The notes below the pieces were generated by a model, which did not search any database, had not been told where the DNA came from, and saw only the letters and a program-made list of their open reading frames with translations. From Rhodoferax sp. GW822-FHT02A01 (GTDB lineage: Bacteria > Pseudomonadota > Gammaproteobacteria > Burkholderiales > Burkholderiaceae_C), in NCBI RefSeq assembly GCF_038784515.1, contig NZ_CP152376.1, positions 5,394,001 through 5,458,000 of the forward strand: a stretch of DNA of 64,000 nucleotides, written 5' to 3'. The number at the start of each line of letters is the position of its first letter. Position 1 is the first letter of the stretch. Made by a program: the position numbers and the translations under genes. Shown here one piece after another: positions 50,814 through 59,243 of the stretch.

Positions 50814-51490
50814 GCACCCAGTTCCTGTGCCTCTGCCAAGCCCAGCAGTGCGTGGATGGCCGCCACCACCAGCGTGGAGCCGCCCTTGCGGCCCCGGATG
50901 ACGATCCACGGCACATCGATCTTCAGGGCCATCAGGGCCTTGGACTCTGCAGCGGACACAAAGCCCACCGGCATGCCCACTACCAACGCCGGGTTGGCGT
51001 CCTCTTCTTCAATGAGCCGCACGATTTCAATCAAGGCCGTGGGCGCATTGCCAATACCCACGATGGCGCCGTCCAGCAGCCCTTGCCGGTGGGCCTTGCG
51101 CATGGCCTGCACGGCGCGCGTGGTGCCCTCCAGGGCAGCCGCGTCGATCACATCCGGGTCGCTGATGAAGTGGTGTGTAGTGATGCCAAAGTGCTGCAGC
51201 CGCGGCGCCGACAGACCCACGCAAATCATCTCCACATCGGCCACCACCCGCGTGGTGCGCGAACGAATGGCCTTGATCGCAGCCCCCACCGCAACCGGGT
51301 GGAACTCGGTCAATCCGTTGAAGTCAAAGTCGGCGTTGGCGTGGATCATGCGGCGCACCACCGGCCACTGCTCGGGCCTGTAGTTGTGCGATTGCACCTC
51401 GCGGTCGATCACCGCAAAGGAGTCGTGCTCGATGGCGCGGCCTGCAGCGGTGAGCTGCTCGGTCACCACGTTGGTGTTGATCCCGCTCAT
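50810..51490 (-). CDS. cobH: precorrin-8X methylmutase (CobH/CbiC)
   Basis: A 226-residue mutase that shifts the C11 methyl to C12 to give hydrogenobyrinate or cobyrinate. It has the active-site His at RMIHANADFDF and blocks VVGMPVGFVSAAESKALM and IVIRGRKGGSTLVVAAIHALLG, all conserved. Confidence 0.94.
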   Translation of the reverse strand: MSGINTNVVTEQLTAAGRAIEHDSFAVIDREVQSHNYRPEQWPVVRRMIHANADFDFNGLTEFHPVAVGAAIKAIRSRTTRVVADVEMICVGLSAPRLQHFGITTHHFISDPDVIDAAALEGTTRAVQAMRKAHRQGLLDGAIVGIGNAPTALIEIVRLIEEEDANPALVVGMPVGFVSAAESKALMALKIDVPWIVIRGRKGGSTLVVAAIHALLGLAEAQELGA

Positions 51491-52422
51491 GCGTGGGCTC
51501 CGGTCGCAGCGTGTCCGTGGGCATGCGAATGGTCATGTGCATGCGGGTGGGCGTGATCATGTGCATGGTCGTGCGGCAACGTGTCGTCGTGGTGGTGGCC
51601 GCCCATGCCGTGCTCCTCGGCAAAGCTGCGGTACTTGCAGCCATCGCAGGGCATAAGCTGGATGGGCGCACCCTGCCGCAGTGCCTGAACGCGCTCTTCC
51701 AGCAGCTCGAATACCTCGCGCTCAAAACCAAAATATTTTGTGGAGATCAGCCGCAGCGTGGGGTACTGCGCCCTCAGGTTTTCCACCTGCCGGGTGATGC
51801 GTTCCACCAGCGTGCCGTTGAACAGATAGTAGGGAATCACCACGACCTGCTTCATGCCCAAGAGGCTCTGGCGCTGCACCACCTTTTCCAGGCGGGGATA
51901 GGTGATGCCGGTAAAGGCCAGGTCCACCAGCTCGTGGTCCGTCTCTTCCATCAGCCAGCGCGCCATCTTGGCCATGTCGCCATTGGCCTGCCGGTCCGAC
52001 GAGCCGCGGCCCAGCACCACCACACCGGTGCTGGTGGGGTCGGGCATGTCCAGCGTCTGCATGGCGTCCTTGAGACGGCGGCGCAGTATCTGCAGGATCG
52101 GGTCGCATGCGCTCAGGTGCGGCGCGTAAGAAAAATGCACACCCGGAAACTTCAGCCGCGCACCATCAATGGCCTGCGGAATATCCATCTTCACATGGCC
52201 CGCCGCGTTGAGGATGAGCGGCACCACCAGCACGCGCGTGGCGCCCTGCGCCGCACGGCGCAGCCCTTCACTCAGGGTGATGTCAGAAAACTCGATGAAG
52301 CAGACCTCGATGCGCCAGCCCGGCTTGCGCGCGCGCCACTGTTCCGCAAAGGCCTCGATCTCTGCGTTACCGGAGGGTTCGCGCGAGCCGTGGCCCACCA
52401 AGAGAATGGTTTCTGTGTTCAT
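51487..52422 (-). CDS. cbiX: sirohydrochlorin cobaltochelatase, long CbiX with Fe-S motif and His tail
   Basis: Inserts Co(II) into sirohydrochlorin to start the anaerobic branch. The 311-residue long form has two chelatase repeats (ILLVGHGSREPSGNAE near residue 6; VVVLGRGSSDRQANGD near 135). It then carries an MxCxxC motif (LMPCDGCKYRS, near residue 262), which in the long CbiX of Bacillus binds an Fe-S cluster. The His-rich C-terminus (HGMGGHHHDDTLPHDHAHDH onward) probably stores or delivers metal. The start MNTETILLVGHGS overlaps cobM by 4 nt. Confidence 0.93.
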   Translation of the reverse strand: MNTETILLVGHGSREPSGNAEIEAFAEQWRARKPGWRIEVCFIEFSDITLSEGLRRAAQGATRVLVVPLILNAAGHVKMDIPQAIDGARLKFPGVHFSYAPHLSACDPILQILRRRLKDAMQTLDMPDPTSTGVVVLGRGSSDRQANGDMAKMARWLMEETDHELVDLAFTGITYPRLEKVVQRQSLLGMKQVVVIPYYLFNGTLVERITRQVENLRAQYPTLRLISTKYFGFEREVFELLEERVQALRQGAPIQLMPCDGCKYRSFAEEHGMGGHHHDDTLPHDHAHDHAHPHAHDHSHAHGHAATGAHA

Positions 52423-53252
52423 GGAAGTTCCTTCATGGAAGATGCGTGAGGGTCTGCGACCAGTGCTGCGCTGGGCACACTGGCGCGGCGAAAGCGGTGC
52501 GTGAAGCTGGCGTCGTACAGCTTGGACTTGGCCAGCGTGGTCCAGTGGCGCGCGCCCAGCGTGGGGCTTGCGATGATCATGGACTGGCTGACGATCTTGG
52601 CCTCGCGGCACAGCGCCTGGATAGTGGCCAGCGTGCCGCGAACTATTTTTTCTTCACCCGGCCAGCTGGCCTTGTGCACCACGACGATGGGTGCGTCTTC
52701 CGACCAGCCCGCCGCACGCAGCGATGCAGTGACCTTGCCCATGAGGGTGATGCTCAAAAATATGCAGAGCGTGCAGTGGTGCGCCGCCAATTCTTCCAGC
52801 GACTCGCCATCAGGCATGGGCGTGCGGCCTTCCACGCGGGTGAAGATCATGGTCTGCGTGACCTCCGGCAGCGTCAGGCTCTCCACCGCTGCGGCAGCAG
52901 ACGCCATCGCCGATGACACACCGGGCACCACCTGCACCGGCACACCCGCGGCGTCCAGCGGCTGCACCAGCTCAATCAAGGCGCCATACAAGCCGGGGTC
53001 GCCGGTCTGCAGACGCACCACGGTGTCGCAGCGGCTGGCATGCGCAATCAACCAGTCCGACATCTGCTCCAGCGTCATGTCTTTGCTGTCGGCCACCACG
53101 CAGTCGGGCGCGGCCCAGCTCAAGGCCGCAGCACTCACCAGCGAACCCGCATAGAGGATGGCACCGGCGCGCGCGACCAGGTCGCGGCCCTTGACCGTGA
53201 TCAGATCCGGGTCACCCGGACCGGCGCCCACAAACCAGACAGTGCCGCTCAT
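52419..53252 (-). CDS. cobM: precorrin-4 C11-methyltransferase (CobM/CbiF)
   Basis: First gene of the cobalamin operon; a 277-residue SAM methyltransferase with VWFVGAGPGDPDLITVKG, RLQTGDPGLYGALIE and QVVPGVSSAMASAAAA. The start MSGTVWFVG was chosen; the frame continues upstream into the leader without any family match. Its leader of about 160 bp lies between the start and the riboswitch. Confidence 0.93.
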   Translation of the reverse strand: MSGTVWFVGAGPGDPDLITVKGRDLVARAGAILYAGSLVSAAALSWAAPDCVVADSKDMTLEQMSDWLIAHASRCDTVVRLQTGDPGLYGALIELVQPLDAAGVPVQVVPGVSSAMASAAAAVESLTLPEVTQTMIFTRVEGRTPMPDGESLEELAAHHCTLCIFLSITLMGKVTASLRAAGWSEDAPIVVVHKASWPGEEKIVRGTLATIQALCREAKIVSQSMIIASPTLGARHWTTLAKSKLYDASFTHRFRRASVPSAALVADPHASSMKELP

Positions 53253-53411
53253 GGCAGGCACGCCCAATGGATATTCATTCCAACTCTCCAGACGCACACC
53301 CGCGTACAAGATGCAAAACGCGAACACGTTGGAGAAAGAATGAGAGACAGCAGCAGTGCACCAGCACCTGCAACCAGCCCACATCGCCCACCGCAATGCC
53401 GCACGTATGCG

Positions 53412-53612
53412 TTACAGGCCGGTTTCCGGGCTCGTGAGTGGAGATTTGCATCACCTACTTGGTGCCTTCCCATGCTTTCGCACAGTGGCTGTCGTACCAA
53501 GCTTGTCTCACTTACCGTTGCGGGGGCAGCGTTGGGATTGTTGGCCCCTGTATGGAACCAACGCACCGACTTCCCGTTTAATTCCCTCAACTGAACAGTC
53601 AGGGAACACCTT
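53412..53612 (-). ncRNA. cobalamin (adenosylcobalamin) riboswitch
   Basis: On the minus strand in the leader of cobM. The B12 box GAGCCCGGAAACCGGCC is the complement of 53417-53433, the conserved core GCCCCCGCAACGG is the complement of 53515-53527, and AAACGGGAA is the complement of 53571-53579. The order and spacing fit the cobalamin family. Bound B12 should reduce expression of the whole cob/cbt operon. The 53253-53411 stretch holds the rest of the leader; I see no clear terminator, so control may act on translation of cobM. Boundaries are approximate. Confidence 0.93.
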
Positions 53613-53789
53613 TAACGTGGGCGGATGTTAGCAGAACATTTTTTGCAATGGCGCTCTTTTTTTCGCATTGCATGGCAAGACCACTTCCATGTATGCATAC
53701 AAAAACATAGCTAGCTATACGTAGTTATGCGAGTAAGAAATGCAGGCGTTGGCCGACCAATGAGCATCTCCACCAACTATGTTTTCCAT
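53613..53789. promoter_or_regulatory. intergenic region holding the cob operon promoter (unresolved)
   Basis: AT-rich region between the riboswitch and the DUF1223 gene, which read away from each other. It contains the perfect 12-bp palindrome ATAGCTAGCTAT (53707-53718), GTATGCATAC (53691-53700) and an inverted repeat TGCAATG/CATTGCA (53644-53672). No clear -35/-10 pair can be chosen by eye for either direction. Confidence 0.35.
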
Positions 53790-54527
53790 ATGCACCTCCC
53801 TACTTTTAGGCCCTTGGCCTTGTGGTTTTCTTCAGCGGTGATCTCTGCCGTGGCATGGGCTGCACCCACGTCGTGTGAGGTCACCTCCGGTGATCGACTG
53901 ACCCCGGTGATTGAGCTCTACACGTCGGAGGGCTGCAGCTCCTGCCCACCAGCAGACCAATGGCTATCCACCATGAAAGGCAAGCCCGTGGTGGCACAGG
54001 CCTTCCACGTTGCCTATTGGGACTACATCGGCTGGAAGGATCCGTTTGCCAATCCCGCATTCACCGTACGCCAGAGGGAAATTGCATTCGCCAATCGATT
54101 GAGCGGCATCTACACCCCCCAACTGGTGCGCAACGGGCGTGACTGGGCCAACTGGAGGCAATCCTTGCAGGCCGTCGATTTCAACGCAAGCGCAAAGGCA
54201 ACGATTCACTTGCAAGGCGGTACACGCGCCAACGCTTTTGAAGCACGCGTAACCCCTGTGGCAGGTTCGGGCCCGTGGACCGCATACTGGACCACCACCG
54301 AGCACAACTACAGCTCACACGTCAAGGCAGGTGAGAACGCGGGTGAGTATCTGAAGCATGACTTTGTCGTCCGGCAGTACGCGCCCGTAGGTCGCTACGA
54401 GGGAGCCCAGACACTGACGTTTTATGCAATCCCCGCGCAGGCGGATCACCCCCGCCAAATCAACCTGGTTGTCTCCGACATCCAGACCGGTGAAACCCTG
54501 CAGGCGGTCAGCCTTTCCTGCTCATAA
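53790..54527 (+). CDS. DUF1223 thioredoxin-fold secreted protein
   Basis: Exported protein (245 aa from MHLPTFRPLALWFSS) with signal peptide ending AVAWA-AP and the DUF1223 core VIELYTSEGCSSCPPADQWL (CxxC at about residues 51-54). Then come AFHVAYWDYIGWKDPFA and IYTPQLVRNGR. The CxxCPP motif suggests thiol-disulfide or metal chemistry in the periplasm. Upstream in-frame starts at 53760 and 53727 are possible, but this one gives the most compact signal peptide and no RBS clearly decides. It is monocistronic; the following gene converges. Confidence 0.83.
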   Translation: MHLPTFRPLALWFSSAVISAVAWAAPTSCEVTSGDRLTPVIELYTSEGCSSCPPADQWLSTMKGKPVVAQAFHVAYWDYIGWKDPFANPAFTVRQREIAFANRLSGIYTPQLVRNGRDWANWRQSLQAVDFNASAKATIHLQGGTRANAFEARVTPVAGSGPWTAYWTTTEHNYSSHVKAGENAGEYLKHDFVVRQYAPVGRYEGAQTLTFYAIPAQADHPRQINLVVSDIQTGETLQAVSLSCS

Positions 54528-54540
54528 GGGCGCGTTGCGG

Positions 54541-54906
54541 TCAGGCAAATACGTCTACCAGACCACCGATGGCGCCAAGACCCACAGGCCGAGCAGCAAC
54601 CGGTGCTGACGAAAGCGCTGAACCGGACGAACCAGTTGACGGCGAGCGTGCATTCACGCTGTCCGCGTCTGCCATGCGGGATTCGATGTTTCTGATTTGA
54701 GACTGCAGGTTCTCGATGATGCGTTTTCCTTCGGGGGTTTTTCCTGAGGGGCACGCTTGCCAGTCGCCCAACTGTCTTTCGCATTGGGCCAGTTTGGCTT
54801 GCAGTGCGACCGGTGCGCCGCCCCCACCGTTGCCAGGCCCGATGGACGAAGTGCCGGAGAGTGCTGATAAAGACACGATAGAAGTTACCTGCGTAGCGGA
54901 CCGCAT
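54541..54906 (-). CDS. small exported protein with FlxA-like segment
   Basis: A 121-residue protein from MRSATQVTSIVSLSALSG, which could be a membrane-targeting start. A Gly-rich linker (GPGNGGGGAP) leads to a helical segment LAQCERQLGDWQACPSGKTP, then EGKRIIENLQSQIRNIESRM. The C-x(n)-C-x-S-x-KTPEGK pattern followed by a heptad helix is of a FlxA-like kind common in Burkholderiales. A Ser/Ala-rich tail ends it. The start is uncertain (another ATG lies 21 codons upstream). No function known. Confidence 0.6.
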   Translation of the reverse strand: MRSATQVTSIVSLSALSGTSSIGPGNGGGGAPVALQAKLAQCERQLGDWQACPSGKTPEGKRIIENLQSQIRNIESRMADADSVNARSPSTGSSGSALSSAPVAARPVGLGAIGGLVDVFA

Positions 54907-54978
54907 CAGTGCCCGCACCGCGATGCGCCTGGCCCATTGCTGGGCCGTTGGCATCGGCTGCGGCACCAACGATACGAC

Positions 54979-55215
54979 TTATTTCTTCATCTCGTCCTTG
55001 CCCATGGCATCCTTCTTCATGGCGTCTTTGCCCATGGTGTCCTTCTTCATGCAGTCCTTGCCCATGGCGTCTTTGCCCATGGAGTCCTTTTTCATGCAGT
55101 CCTTGGTCATGGCATCCTTGCCCATGGCGTCCTTCTTCATTTCGTCAGCGGCCATGGCACCGCTTGTGGCGATCAGCATGCAGGCGGACAGGATGGTTGC
55201 GGTCAGTTTGTTCAT
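54979..55215 (-). CDS. pentapeptide MXKDX repeat protein
   Basis: A 78-residue secreted protein. The signal peptide MNKLTATILSACMLIATSG...AMA is followed by a mature chain made almost wholly of the five-residue unit M-(K/G/T)-K-D-(A/C/S/T/E), repeated about eleven times, with two Cys. It matches the betaproteobacterial pentapeptide MXKDX family. Its Met, Asp and Lys content suggests periplasmic metal binding or oxidant scavenging, which would suit the neighbouring redox genes, but no function is established. Confidence 0.88.
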   Translation of the reverse strand: MNKLTATILSACMLIATSGAMAADEMKKDAMGKDAMTKDCMKKDSMGKDAMGKDCMKKDTMGKDAMKKDAMGKDEMKK

Positions 55216-55286
55216 GGTTTTTTCCTTCAATTCACAGAGTGATGTATGTGGCAAAAGTGCCGATGTTTGGAACAAGCCGAGCGGAC

Positions 55287-56081
55287 TCAGCTTCCTCCGA
55301 ACCAGTTGTACCCTTGGTCTTCCCAGTAACCGCCAGGGTAGGTATTCGTGACAAAAATCGCTTGGATGTGCTTGGGGTTCTTGTAGCCAAGCTTGGTAGG
55401 TATGCGCAGCTTCATGGGGTAGCCATACTTGGCGGGCAGAGTCTGTCCGTCATAGGTCAGCGCCAGGGTAGTCTGGGGATGCAGGGCCGTGGGCATGTCG
55501 ATGCTGGTGTAGTAGTCGTCAGCGCACTTGAACCCGACATACTTTGCGCTGAGGTCTGCGCCCACGCGTCGCAAGAAGGCCGCGAAGGACACACCACCCC
55601 ATTTGCCGATGGCGCTCCAACCTTCCACGCAAATGTGGCGGGTCACCTGATCGATCTGCGGCATTGCACGCAACTCGGGCAAGGTCCAGCTGCGTTTGTC
55701 CGCCACCAGGCCTGTGACCTCCAGGCGGAAGCTGTCTCCGTCGATGGCACGCACTTCGTCTTCGCCATAGAAGGCATTGAAGGGAAACGGCCGCGTGATC
55801 ATGGAATCCGGATACGTGGGCGCCAGCCGATTGGGGTCGAACAGCCAAGCCTGTGCCTTGTCATTGAGGCGTGAGATGCGCGTGAGTGCGGTCTCCACAC
55901 TGTCCTCGTCGACCAGCGTGCAGCCGGTGAGCATGCTCAGGCCGCCCAACGTCATGGTTCGACGCAAGAAGTTTCGCCTGGAGGCGTCCATGGATGGGTT
56001 GGCGTGTGCCAGTCGATCAACGGCCTCCTGAAGGGCGGCTTTGCCATCCACAGACAAGACGGAAGGGACTCGGATTTTCAT
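55287..56081 (-). CDS. Tat-exported molybdopterin oxidoreductase (sulfite-oxidase/MsrP-like)
   Basis: A 264-residue enzyme of the sulfite oxidase fold, with a twin-Arg signal region (SRRNFLRR, residues 34-41) ending near the Cys of LTGCTLVDED. The Mo-ligand Cys151 lies in RHICVEGWSAIGKWGG, and KYGYPMKLRIPTKLGYKNPKHIQAI follows as in YedY-like proteins. Homologues reduce methionine sulfoxide or oxidise small substrates in the periplasm. The cytochrome b gene lies 11 bp upstream and would exchange electrons with it; an exported MsrA follows farther along. The start MKIRVPSVLS leaves an unusual 30-residue leader before the RR motif. Confidence 0.87.
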   Translation of the reverse strand: MKIRVPSVLSVDGKAALQEAVDRLAHANPSMDASRRNFLRRTMTLGGLSMLTGCTLVDEDSVETALTRISRLNDKAQAWLFDPNRLAPTYPDSMITRPFPFNAFYGEDEVRAIDGDSFRLEVTGLVADKRSWTLPELRAMPQIDQVTRHICVEGWSAIGKWGGVSFAAFLRRVGADLSAKYVGFKCADDYYTSIDMPTALHPQTTLALTYDGQTLPAKYGYPMKLRIPTKLGYKNPKHIQAIFVTNTYPGGYWEDQGYNWFGGS

Positions 56082-56092
56082 GTGCTTGTCTC

Positions 56093-56689
56093 CTAGCGAC
56101 CGCGAACCATGGCGATCAGGGTGCGGGGTACCAGCGCGACCATCGCCAGATGAACCACAATGAAACATACGAGGCCGGACATCGCAACAAAGTGAACCAG
56201 CCGCGCCCCTTCGTAACCGCCGAGCAAGGTGCGCAACAGCGGAAATTGGACGGACTTCCAGAGCACCAGGCCGGATAGCACCAGCACCATGCTGTCCAGC
56301 ATCACAAACAGGTAGGCAACGCGCTGGACGGTGTTGTAGTGGCGCGGGTCTGCGTGCACCAGCTGCCCTCTCAAAGCAGCAGCCAAGTCTCCCAGCAGGG
56401 CCGAGAAGGACAGCGGAAAGAACCGCCGCGCAAACCGCTTTGTAAAGCCGTTGAGCAGCAGGTACACCACACCGTTTGCGGCCAGAACCCACATGGCTGC
56501 AAAGTGCCACAGCAGTGCGCCGCCCAGCCAGCCACCCAGCGTGAGCGTGCCGGGAATCGCAAATCCCAGAAAGGCGGTTGCGTCGTAGATCTTCCAGCCG
56601 CTGGCAACCAGTACCAGCACGGCAAGTGCATTGGTCCAGTGCGTGACGCGAAGCCACACCGGATGGATGACTTCCGTGGCGGGGGTCAT
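56093..56689 (-). CDS. cytochrome b561/Ni-Fe hydrogenase-type b subunit
   Basis: A 198-residue four-helix membrane cytochrome. Candidate heme ligands are His in VWLRVTHWTNALAVLVLVAS (TM1), LLWHFAAMWVLAANG (TM2) and LVHFVAMSGLVCFIVVHLAM (TM4). This is the DUF4405/b561 class, not the MsrQ type that usually serves MsrP. It precedes and is co-transcribed with the molybdopterin enzyme, so it links the quinone pool to that enzyme. The start MTPATEVIHPVW is the first with a clean cytosolic leader. Confidence 0.87.
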   Translation of the reverse strand: MTPATEVIHPVWLRVTHWTNALAVLVLVASGWKIYDATAFLGFAIPGTLTLGGWLGGALLWHFAAMWVLAANGVVYLLLNGFTKRFARRFFPLSFSALLGDLAAALRGQLVHADPRHYNTVQRVAYLFVMLDSMVLVLSGLVLWKSVQFPLLRTLLGGYEGARLVHFVAMSGLVCFIVVHLAMVALVPRTLIAMVRGR

Positions 56690-56967
56690 GGGCGACCTTT
56701 CATGGATGCCTGGGTAGAAGTTGTCGTCATTGCGTAAGTTCCGAGCGTTGTTGGGCGTTAGTCCGGCAGGAGGCCGACTTCTTACAGGCATTCTGATTTT
56801 TTTGCTGGCATGAACGCCAGAAACTGCGCTGCGAGTGCTTCTATGGTTTGTTGTCTATGCTGAGGTTGGAGGGCGAACATGCAAGAGGCTGTAAGAGACG
56901 CCTGAGTTTCACGACCAAAACCTTGTAGGGTCACCAGTCGCCCTACGCCTATCCAGGAGGAAGTGCC

Positions 56968-57711
56968 ATGTCGAAGCAAATACCCAATCCTTCCGCGCAG
57001 TCAGCTAGAACGGGCAATTGGCCGTTTCTGGCCATTACCGTGTTCCTGTTGCTGACCATGCTGTACCTGGGGCCTGCTGCCAAGGCGGATAAGGCCAGGT
57101 CACTGCCGCCACCGAACCAGGAAATCATTTCCAGTCCCGTGGGCACTGGGGCGATGCAGGACTCGGTTGTTTTTGCGGGAGGTTGCTTTTGGGGAATACA
57201 GGCAGTGTTCCAGCACACCAAAGGCGTTCTCAACGCGGTGTCGGGCTATGCCGGAGGGAAGGCATCCCAAGCAGACTATGAAACAGTCAGCGGCGGTGGC
57301 ACGGGTCACGCCGAAGCCGTGCAAGTTACTTTTGACCCTCAACAAGTGAGCTATGCACAACTGCTGCAGATCTACTTTTCGGTGGCCCACGATCCGACAC
57401 AATGGAACCGCCAATATCCAGACGTGGGAAGCCAATACCGGTCGGCGATCTTCTACCGCGATGACAGGCAGAAATCCCTGGCTCAGCGATACATCGACCA
57501 GCTTGATTCAGCAAAGGTGTTTGAGCAAAAGATTGTCACCACGGTAAACCGGCTGGACGGGTTCTACCCGGCAGAGCGCTACCACCAGAACTACGCCACC
57601 GCGCATCCCGAATCGCCGTACATTGTGCGTTTTGACCTACCCAAAGTGGAAAACCTGAAGAGCACGTTCCCGTCGCTGTACAGAGATATGCCTGTGTTGG
57701 TTCCCCAATAG
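56968..57711 (+). CDS. msrA: exported peptide methionine sulfoxide reductase MsrA
   Basis: Reduces Met-S-sulfoxide in proteins. The 247-residue chain has a membrane-targeting helix (WPFLAITVFLLLTMLYLG, about 18-35), so the catalytic domain faces the periplasm. The active-site block is VVFAGGCFWGIQAVFQH (Cys at about residue 73), with TGHAEAVQVTFDP and NRLDGFYPAERYHQNY conserved. AGGAGG precedes the ATG. No resolving Cys is visible near the C-terminus, so the catalytic Cys may be recycled by another thiol protein. The neighbours suggest an envelope methionine repair cluster. Confidence 0.92.
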   Translation: MSKQIPNPSAQSARTGNWPFLAITVFLLLTMLYLGPAAKADKARSLPPPNQEIISSPVGTGAMQDSVVFAGGCFWGIQAVFQHTKGVLNAVSGYAGGKASQADYETVSGGGTGHAEAVQVTFDPQQVSYAQLLQIYFSVAHDPTQWNRQYPDVGSQYRSAIFYRDDRQKSLAQRYIDQLDSAKVFEQKIVTTVNRLDGFYPAERYHQNYATAHPESPYIVRFDLPKVENLKSTFPSLYRDMPVLVPQ

Positions 57712-57719
57712 GGCTCACC

Positions 57720-59057
57720 TCAATTGCGATCAATGCCTTGGCTCTGCGCCGGCAAACGCTTGAGTTGTAGCAGCGCAAGACCGGGGTACAAGGGGACACT
57801 GATGAATCTTGAGACTCCGCATGCAACGAATGCACAGGTCATCAGGCTCAGCACCAAGGCATGTCCGTCCACCATTTCCATCACAATGATGAAAGCAGTC
57901 AGCGGGGCTTGCGTCACTGCGGCAAGAAAGCCGGCCATGCCCAGCGCAATGTATGCGGGCGTACTGGCAACGCCAAGCCATTGCGACACCTCTTGTCCAA
58001 GGGAGCCTCCAATGGCCAGAGATGGGGCAAAAATCCCCCCCGGAACACCTGACCATGTGGTCAGCCAAGTTGCAAGGAACTTGAACGGCACAAATAAGTC
58101 GAAGGTTTCCGTGCCGGACTCCAACAGCTGACGCGTGTGCATATATCCACTGCCAAAGATGGAACCATCGCTGGTCACACCCATAAGGGCAATCAGCAGC
58201 GCACACAAACCGGCAAAGGCAATGGGCCGGTTTCTTCGTAGATTCATGCACCAACCCTTTGCGTTCGGTGTCATGGAGGTGAGCATGAGTCTGGAAAAGA
58301 TACCCCCCAGCACTCCGCTCACCACGGCAATGACCAGTCCTGGCCAGATCAAAGCAGTACTCCAGCCATCAATTCGAATGACCCCAAAGTAAGTTGCATT
58401 ACCGTAGATGGAAACGGCCATCAGGCCACTGAAAACAATAGCGGCAAGGACCAAACCATTGCTACGCTGCTCGGGCCTCCTCGACAACTCTTCTATGGCA
58501 AACATCACCCCTCCTAGTGGCGTATTGAAGGCGGCAGCAATGCCTGCAGCACCTCCGGCGATCAGCAGCGCCTGATCGGATACCCGGGCGGACTCCGGGA
58601 TCCAGCGCCTGGCGTGGTGCAAAACTCCCGCCGCTATCTGAACCGACGGCCCTTCGCGCCCCAACGACAGTCCCGCCAATAGACCCCAGGCCGTCATGGC
58701 GATCTTGGCAATAGAGAGCCGTAGCGAAACAAAATATCCACGATTGCTGCCCGTGGCCTCCGGCTCAAGGGCTGCAATTACCTGAGGTATGCCAGAACCC
58801 GCAATGCCTGGGAGCCAACGCCTAGTGATCGCCGCGATGGCCATGGTGCAAAAGGGCGTCCAGAGCAACGGTGCCCACCAATAGGTGCTCTGCAAAACGT
58901 GAAAAGCAGCAAGGGCCCGCTCGCTAAGCCAGGTGAACGCTACGACGGTCAGTCCGGCGGTTGAAGCAAAGACCAGAACGAGTGTCCTCCCGACCCAACG
59001 CCGCCAGTCGGAAAGTTCCTTCCGGAGGGTTCGTCCAATGTGAGGCTGAGGGCTCAT
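57720..59057 (-). CDS. CLC-family chloride transporter
   Basis: A 445-residue membrane protein with the CLC signature regions GSGIPQVI (about residue 87), GREGPSVQIAAG (gating Glu, about 135) and GGIFAPSLAIGGSLG (about 341). FAIEELSRR carries the Glu that forms the internal proton site in CLC antiporters. Both glutamates being present points to a 2Cl-/H+ exchanger rather than a channel. It has no C-terminal CBS domains. The start MSPQPHIGRT is inside a longer open frame without homology. It converges on msrA with an 8-bp gap. Confidence 0.92.
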   Translation of the reverse strand: MSPQPHIGRTLRKELSDWRRWVGRTLVLVFASTAGLTVVAFTWLSERALAAFHVLQSTYWWAPLLWTPFCTMAIAAITRRWLPGIAGSGIPQVIAALEPEATGSNRGYFVSLRLSIAKIAMTAWGLLAGLSLGREGPSVQIAAGVLHHARRWIPESARVSDQALLIAGGAAGIAAAFNTPLGGVMFAIEELSRRPEQRSNGLVLAAIVFSGLMAVSIYGNATYFGVIRIDGWSTALIWPGLVIAVVSGVLGGIFSRLMLTSMTPNAKGWCMNLRRNRPIAFAGLCALLIALMGVTSDGSIFGSGYMHTRQLLESGTETFDLFVPFKFLATWLTTWSGVPGGIFAPSLAIGGSLGQEVSQWLGVASTPAYIALGMAGFLAAVTQAPLTAFIIVMEMVDGHALVLSLMTCAFVACGVSRFISVPLYPGLALLQLKRLPAQSQGIDRN

Positions 59058-59243
59058 ACGGTATGCATTCCAGTGGAGATGGGTCCATTTCAAAATTACA
59101 TGGTAACAAATGCAATTTGAATGCCAGGAAGGTGGTTGCCCTCACATTTCCCACCGGAGCCAGCATCTTCTTGTACGGTGTAAGAAATCCCGGAATCTGA
59201 AGACCAACGGCATGAACATTGAATTAGTGAACGGAGGAATGTC

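Noticed and set aside
49758..51383. 541-aa plus-strand frame across cbiD/cobH
   Set aside because: Shadow of the minus-strand cobalamin genes; no family features.
54979..55150. Regular short repeat that could be taken for a CRISPR or tandem array
   Set aside because: The 15-nt periodicity is in frame and encodes the MXKDX pentapeptides; no spacers.
56082..56657. N-terminal extension of the molybdopterin enzyme frame (to 456 aa)
   Set aside because: It is out-of-frame text of the cytochrome b gene; the true start is MKIRVPSVLS at 56081.
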